NCBI GenBank assembly: GCA_963995525.1
Contig: OZ023209.1
Location: 17,588,807-17,652,806 of the forward strand
From: Escarpia spicata
Taxonomy: Eukaryota > Annelida > Polychaeta > Sabellida > Siboglinidae
DNA length: 64,000 nucleotides
Direction: 5' to 3'
Numbering within the stretch: the stretch's first letter is position 1; each line of letters opens with the position of its first letter. A model generated the notes under the pieces. That model saw only the letters and a program-made list of their open reading frames with translations. It was not told the DNA's origin and did not search any database. A program made the position numbers and the translations under genes. This document shows positions 28,301 through 37,300 of the stretch, piece by piece.

Positions 28301-31300
28301 GTTTCTGGAAACACTCTTTGATGTTGACCCTGACACTCCTGGTTCCTGCAATCAATAAAGTGGGACGAAGTGAAACTGATTCACTATTCCCGGCTTGAGA
28401 GGGTGTTTCTGGGCAATGAATGGATCAGACAAGGTAATTTCAATTACATGTATCCTGATGTGAAAGCGGGCATTCACTAACATCACCATGATACACAGAC
28501 TGGATGTTAAAACAGGTAAGTTCTTATATAGCACAGTATACTGTTCTCAGGACTACTCAAAGCACTTCACACTTTACTTCCTGGCTGACCTGTTCAACGG
28601 AACACCATCTGAAATTCTGTGAGAAGCATCTAGCCATGCTGCACTTGCTGTGCGAAGACTATTCGTACACAAATATCCACCACAGTCCATAGCCAGGTAC
28701 TCATTCATAGTGCTGAGTGACCTGGAGCAATGTAGAGTGAACGAACTTGCCCAAGGTTCGACACGGCAGCACAGGATTCGAACTCGGGTTCTCTCGATTG
28801 AGAGTCTGATGCCCTAGCCACTGTGCCACCGTACTACACAAAGATGTTACATAGATCGTTAATTTAAAGACACATCCATCCGGTTGAGTGACGTCCTACA
28901 AAAGGTCATCTGAGGTCAACAACATATCCAGAGGCATTCGATTGGGTGCACTGGTATGTAAAGACCTCTAAGAAGTCAATTACACTCGGTCGCAGTCGAA
29001 AATTACCTGCTACAAGTTCCTTGTAGATATCACACAGCCAATTACAGATGCAGACATCAGGAGCTGTGGCACTGTACGAATCAATAGTGTACAGAACTGC
29101 CTGCACACCTCACCTGACCTTCTTGGGCTGAATGTCTGCTATATAGACACACACCTGTGCAACATCAGCTTCATTCTTCTTATGATTAGCTCATCACTCT
29201 GTAATACCCACATGTAGGTGGCTAGAGTATCGTTGAGCTGCATTTTCTGAGTCGTCCTTCTCTAGAGTTAGACTGTCCACTATAGGTTTCACATTGACCC
29301 ATTGTATGGGATATTTTACTTCCCCTGGCGTAGATCCCAGGCAGAAGGGACCAACAGTTTATACTGGCATCTCTCCAAGAAGACATAAGTAACATGGGAC
29401 AAATGAAATTGTCCAAGTTCTGAAATGATCACCGATAGTGGGATTCAAACCTCAGTCCCCTAGACTGACAGTCTGGCACTCTGCTGCTCCCCTATCAGAA
29501 CTGGTTCAGTCAAACTATAAAAGCGCTTACATATGTACACGTGTGTGTGTATGTATCATTGTGTGTGGGTGTGTTTATTACTCCTAGATGGGTGGAATCT
29601 TTGGGGTCCAATTTTCCACATCTACAACCCATCAGAACGGTTTTAAGGTTTGTCTCCAGGAGGAAAATGTCAAAGGGAGGTTGTCCTTTCGTTTTTATCA
29701 TAAAAACATGTTATATAATATAATTATCTATATCTAGCATAACACATTGACTGCCCAAAGAAGTGTACTTTAATTAACCATTTTTGTTGCTGAAACTGAA
29801 GTGTTTCTGGAAGAAATAGCTTCTTTACATGGCAGTGCGTCGCTTTTGATGACATGGCCTTAGGTTTGATTACTAATGAGATGGCTATGGACATCTTGAC
29901 ATGTCAGGTCACGACCTTTCTTGGAATAAGTTGAGCTTGTTATCCAGCATCCTCGCAAGCTACGGGTGGTCAAAAGTTGGCTACACTACCCCTGGCAAAC
30001 ATCCTGTAGACGCAATGTATGGAAGATAGCTGAATAAGTTGCACTTTGTCCTAGTAACTGACTATGTCGGTGGCAACTGTAACCATGAAAACTTGCAGAC
30101 ACCTGCACCCATATCAAAGGATGACGCCTCGAATTCCCAGTTATAATTACCAGTCCGGCCAATCACGCAATGCATTTTCTAGTAATTACTTCTACTTGCC
30201 AAACATTACATGTAACATCGGTCAAGATTGGCTAAAACCCAAATCACAGATTGTAGAATGGCAATGAGATGACGGGGTAAAGGGCTCAACTAATCTTCAG
30301 CGTTTGGACAGTACAATCTGTCAGCGGGTATGTAGAATAATCAACTGTGGACAACAATCCCATGTGGTGTGCATGAAAGCCGAGAATGCTCTTCAGGGAT
30401 TTGAGTGACAGCTTTTTTAAACACTGATGAGTTGAATTAAAACAATGTTTCTCCTTTGTTTAAACATATAGGGGCAGTAAGTATGTGAGAATATGCAATT
30501 ATAGTTCATATTGAATAATGTGATTTTATAATTGAAATGAACGGACAACTTCCTTTTAACATAACCACAATGACATACATACAGGCATACCCACAATGAC
30601 ATACATACAGGCATACCCACAATGACATACATACAGGCATACCCACAATGACATACATACAGGCATACCCACAATGACATACATACAGGCATACCCACAA
30701 TGACATACATACAGGCATACCCACAATGACATACACACAGGCATACCCACAATGACATACATACAGGCATACCTACAATGACAGTTACGATGCATCAGGG
30801 GCTTAGTCAGAGACCTGTCTGCCCGTCTTCAAGACTGACAGATGACTGGCCAAGTAGGGTAATTACAACTGATAAGACTGGTGGAATTTAGAGGGGGTCA
30901 GCTGGCCATTAGATTAACTAGTAGTTCCATGTCTAGGGGCCCACATTAACGACTATCACTGGCATAACTGGTAGTGAAACAAATCAAATGGATCAGTGCT
31001 AATTTAATAAATAGATAAAAATGACAGTGGTTTGTTAATGAAAACACTTCTATGGTCCATCAGTCAGTTAGACAAATGAATGATTGGTTATAAAATCTTA
31101 TAAAATGTTACAATTCCCTGTTATTCCCAAAACTACACTCAATCACAACCATGGAATCACTGTCTCTCACTTCATCAAGTTAATGCACAGCAACTTGGAA
31201 GTAATACCATTGCTAATTTGTTGATTAAGCGAGCAACAACAAATATCTTAATACCAACTTAATTAAACACACGGAATATAAACTGTCCCGTACTTGGCTG

Positions 31301-34300
31301 AAGTCATACCAACTGAATATGCAGTACATTCGGTTACTCGTAGATGAAATGAAGCCCTCGTGTGTAAAGCTTTCGACAAGCGGAACTTCCATCTATTCTA
31401 GGCACGCTAATGTGTTATTCAATGCCTAGCTGAGCACGGCAAGAGGGAATTATCAGTCGTTTATCAACGGTCCATATCATGTTGCTTTGGCCTGTACATG
31501 TTCCAGCATGAAGTACTTGTATGTAACGAATCTTCCCTAACTAATTAAAATCCCGACCACGTCTCACTCTGTGTTGGTGCAGAGAGAACTGTGCTAACAC
31601 ATATATCATGTGTAGGTTCATGATCCACTTTGGTTCAAATGTCTCCTGATATTAATACCTTACCAAATCAATCTAAAAGTATGTATATTTGCTTCACACA
31701 AAAAGCATTGGCTAAAAAATTCTAACGATTTGATGTGAAATTTTGGATTTAATCTAAGACAGTAACGATTCGCTAGATTAGTAAACATTTGGTCAACTCA
31801 TATATTGATATTGACGATGTTTATGGCTGGTGATGGATGAGTCAACAATTTATTATCACTCGAAAAACAATGCAGGTGGCTAACAGACTGTTACAGTGAA
31901 ATTAAAGCAGAGTTATTAGTACTGATAATATAACTTCTTTTGCATTTACTTATTTACTCGAAAACCAAGCTCAAAAGTGCGTCAGTATAAAAAGGATAAC
32001 GTAATGACTGGACATAGGATGTAACTATGATGCAATACATAGGGTAAAATAACTGGACATAGGATGTAATGACTGGACATAGGATGTAATGACTGGACAT
32101 AGGATGTAATGACTGGACATATGATGTAATAACTGGACATATGATGTAATAACTGGACATATGATGTAATAACTGGACATATGATGTAATGACTGGACAT
32201 ATGATGTAATGACTGGACACATGATGTAATGACTGGACACATGATGTAATGACTGGACACATGATGTAATGACTGGACAATGTGTGGACATAGGGTGTAA
32301 TGACTGGACATACAATGAAGGGGTTTACCTGGATGTTTTGTGTTCAAGGGTTCTCAGGACACCCAGCCTTCTTTGGAGGGGGTCCCAAGCCTGTAGCGAG
32401 AGTCCCACTTATTGCTCTTTTTTAATTGTATTCTTTTCTAAACATCACAACTTATACAACCCATGTAAACCACGGTTATTATTATTATCAGTTTGTTACT
32501 AACAAGATCTTAACAAAATAAGGTGCCTTGTTACAATATACTGGTTTATTTGTCAATATTTATCCTTGATAATCTATGTGGTTTTGGAAATTAGAGCAGC
32601 TTTCCTCACTTATGAGAGGGCGTGTTAGTCTGCTAGATGCCTTGGCTTACGTGTAAATGTCACATTGGGAGATCTCCTTAGAAGGCAAAGCTAAGGATAT
32701 CGAGGAAGCCACAAGTCACTTTGGAAGGCTCCTGAATTTGTTTCGGTGGCGGGAAACCTGACCGTTGTGATGACAGTAGCATTGGAATAGCCAATAGGCA
32801 GCAGATGGAACTGCACATTACTTTGTGGACACTTAATTGTCATGTGCAGAATCCGGGCCCACCCCGATTTCGGTATTATGGCAGTTGTGCCTAAATGTTA
32901 TACCTAAACGCGTTTATTCCATCATTCCGCATTGTTTCAGGAATATAAAGTCCCAAATAAAGCTTGGTCAGGTTTGAATCAGTGTGCGCCGCTGCGGTCG
33001 CGGGTTACTGCATGCTGCACGTGAAACAAGCAATATTAATAAATCATATGTTGATGCAAACCAAAGCGTTATTTGAGCTTCAAAGGCTCCCTCAAATCAA
33101 TATTTTATAACAATGTACTGAATATCTAAACAATGTGAAATGGTGGCATAAACCCACTGAGGTATCAAATTGGTTCGATTGTTGGACGAGCGACTGGCGC
33201 AATCAGCCCGGGATGGGAGTCGGGATCAGTGTGTCTGCACCCTCTGTTGTTACCATTGTCGCCGTACGGTCCATAATTTGTGTTGTCATAACGAGAGGTT
33301 ACTTATACAAATGAATGTTCATCAGTCGCATTGTTTTTCATCGCTTCAGTTCTAATACATTAGGAAGTCTTAAAATGCACAGCGACTGCGCTCAAACGCT
33401 GAAGCCTGAACGAAAATGCGGATGGATTGGAATGGTATTCTGGTTCTTGAATCAGTCCCTAGAGATGCTCCACAAAACCATGCGCAGGTGGTACCAAATG
33501 GAGGATTAGGCACCCTTCAGAATCGGGAAACAAATCCGATGCATACGTCTATGGGAATGGTTATTTGGTAGGACTCGTGAAAAGAAATACCAAACAAACT
33601 GATTCGGTAATCAACTACCAAGTTAAAGGGGTTCATATTCAATATATATATTTAGTTATATATCTCATTGATACACATGCATCCCGTGGGACACAACGAT
33701 TATTTTGCACGTGTCCAGGTACCCTTTCTATGCAACTTGGACGCAGGATCTTGCGTCCCATGAACCACTGACCAATGTAATGACTGGACATAGGGTGTAA
33801 TGACTGGACAACAAATTAGGGTGTACAGCTTCACCCAAGAGCAGACAAGCTTGGTCAAAAACAAATAATTTATGTACATTTACCATAGCTTGACTACTTT
33901 AGTCAATTTGTTTTGAGGGTTGACCAAATGGAGGACAGTAATACTGATGGACATAGAGTAGGTAGTTCAGTGAACGCTTCCATGCGGAGATTTGAGGCCA
34001 AATAGTATTGCCAGTTTTTGTTCAGTCTTATTTTGATGTTCCCATTTCAGGAAAGAAGGGGCAGATGCCCGGAGATTGGAAGGGAAAAAGAGACAAGGAC
34101 GATATACAGGCTCCTGTATGTATACTGTAATGGGAGGACTGTGTAAAGAGAGATTTCGAAGGACTGGGTGTGGGAGAGAAGTGGAGAACGAGAGCGAAAG
34201 AAGAGGGGAGAGAAGAGCAGTGCAAGATCAGTGAGGGGAAAGAAAACAGAAATGATGGATCTGATTCGAGGCCAGCCTCACTTCTGACTGACAAGAAACA

Positions 34301-37300
34301 AGAGGAGAACAACATTTCACACAAAACTATTCAACATGACATAGCTGCCCGTCCTGTGTGTGTCCATTTTGCTGCAAGTATATCCCACTCAATGACTCAC
34401 ATTCAACACAAAATTGACTTGGCACACTTGACTGCATGAATGCGCACAAACCCGCCGTTGACAAAACATTCACACAGCGACACGTGTAATAGGGTCGGGA
34501 TGATCCACATATCATACGGCTAACAATCAATGACAAACTGCGCTAAGTACCGAGTAAACAGCCGTGTCTATATCCCAGTTGGTTCAGTATTAAGTCAACA
34601 TTTGGCCAGTCGCTACACCTTTGCTTTTTCTACCTATGTGGTGGCAACCATGCTCCCTGTTTTGAATGTGTGCTATTTTTTAGAAGCTGCTCCACTGGTG
34701 AGCTTAACTACAGTGTGTATCGGTAGATATACACATAGCAATCTGTAGTTACAGTAGTAGAAGACAATGCAGCAAGACAGACAATACACAAATCCCTCTG
34801 GCTGGAATCTGTAATTATCCGTTCTTGTGTTATACATGTCAGCAATATTAACCAGAGCAGACAAGTCAGAATACATAGCAACATTGTTGGCACGTCACCA
34901 GGTCAACAAGCTAACCTGTCCAGTGTTAATGGTGCTGCTGCCAAGCTGTTTATGAAGTCAAGAAGCCAGAAGCTATGGGCAACCCGCCCACTGAATGGTT
35001 CCTGCAATATGTGCAGTTTAGGATAAAGAGCTGGATGGATCAGTTGAGATGTCCTATTCACAATGGGTTGGATAAAAGGGATGACATTTAACAGCACTTT
35101 CAAGTTACTGTCACGAGTGGGACTCGGGCAGAAAGTGATCAACCTGAAACATATGCATGTTTCGGTCTTAGGCCTTACGTATAATTTACACATATCTACA
35201 TATAGTGTTTCTCTGTCTAAGGTGACCTCAAGTGTCTGTTCTATCACCCGGAGTCATCCTCCCAAGCCACGGCTGGTAATAGTATTAGCAGGAAGTCCAC
35301 TGAATCGGTTGTAATTCGTCCCACTTGCTGTCTTGATTTTGGGAACAGATATATGTGCGCATGCCCTACATCAACTAGAGCAATTCCAGGATCTTGCAGT
35401 TAGCCCCATCTCCCTCGGCTGTAGCTGGTGCTTACTATTTAAACATTAAATATTTCACATGCAAATACACTTTAATTTTGTACGTTTATGAATAAAACTA
35501 TCAACTAAAATTATTAACAATGATTTTGGGAACAGATATATGTGCGCATGCCCTACATCAACTAGAGCAATTCCAGGATCTTGCAGTTAGCCCCATCTCC
35601 CTCGGCTGTAGCTGGTGCTTACTATTTAAACATTAAATATTTCACATGCAAATACACTTTAATTTTGTACGTTTATGAATAAAACTATCAACTAAAATTA
35701 ATAAGGTTTGGGCTTATTAAATAAAATCTGGCAGGCTCCATATCTTCAACATGTACAGTAGTTACCATTGTATTAATAATATTTTATTAAAAACTAAGTA
35801 ACAGACAAGATCATTTTGTTTAAAGTAAGGCATATCTATGAAACATAATCAAACATATTTAACGACTAGTGGTTGTGTGAATTTTGTATGTCCTGTGTTG
35901 ACTAACGACAAGGCAAACGAAAGCATGCGGGCAGTTCAACTTGAGTCACTCCAAGTGCAGCTTAATCGAAACTATTATGAGATTACCGCCTGCTTTGAAA
36001 GGTCTTCAGTTGATTCAAATTAATTTCTTGCCTAAAGATACGGACAACCATTAATGCACCTCCCATGTGGCTTCCTATGCATAACAGCTGTGAGCACATG
36101 GGACAATTTGTACAAGCACAAAACAGCACACATTGTCCTAAGATTCAATCAAGCTCTCACCATGACTCAAGTCATTATGGATACTTGAATGAAATCCTCC
36201 ACCCACATCAAAGTGGGGGAGAACAGCAGAGGATGTTCACAGCGTACCAAAGATTGCGTTATTAGGTGCGGTATGACCACTTCAACCTGTTTGTGAGATG
36301 TGCTGAATGGAACAATTAATTGGATAATTTGATGAGGAAGAGGCAATCAGCTATTTCATTACACAATGCGAACCACACGAGATGTTATCGTTACTTGTCC
36401 TAATTTTATTTTGCAGACAGTCCTAAGCTATGTTTGGCCAATCTCCGGTAAATTCAGACTGGATTCGAAGACATGGGGTTCTGGGTTGTGTCCAGTTACT
36501 TTTGTCAATCCAAAAAAGGACTGAATTTATAATTTACAATACTAAAAACAAATTACATTTTTCAACAAAATCAATCATATTTATGTTGCTCCATCAGTTC
36601 ATAGGTTGAATGAGTAAACCACACATGTTTTATAAGGATAGATTACATATACATCTATCACAGTCATTACCATGTTAGGATATACATGCCTTTAACTGAA
36701 ATTGTACATCCTTATTGCACAGATGGGTTAAATTGCAGTGGGCAATTACAAAGCCAGAATAAAACTAAACTACTGTTACACTGTTCTAAAAGACTAATCA
36801 CAATTATACTGTAACTAATTATATATATTGTGCATGCATTAACGTGACAATGGTTATGCAATGGGTATTTATTCCTGACTACATTATGACTATGTGTGTT
36901 AGGTAACAGTTAATAACTGTGCACAGGTATTGATGACCTGATATGATAATAATCTACCATATGGTATAAATCCTTTAATCCTTGTTTAAGCTGCACTGTT
37001 ATCATATGACAACATACCGGCTCTAATGTTCATAGTATGCGGCAAGTCGTATTTCATATGTATGCTTGTTTGCAAATTTGTGTCATGTCCTTTTTTGTTG
37101 TGCTTGCATACAAAGTCATCATGTATGTACATTTGTATTATACTAAATGTATTCTTTTTATCAGCCAACATTAGACCTTGAAGTCATAGCTACTCCTAAC
37201 GTACAAGTCATTACCAATAAGTGTGCATGCAACAAAGACTTAAATAGTGTTGAAGTTAATTACAGTATTTCCTTCTTTAAATTATGTTCTATTCTGACTT

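Noticed and set aside
34028..34324. 98-codon minus-strand frame rich in Ser/Phe/Pro
   Set aside because: It is opposite a plus-strand retrotransposon C-terminal fragment with a recognisable WEDCVKRD motif.
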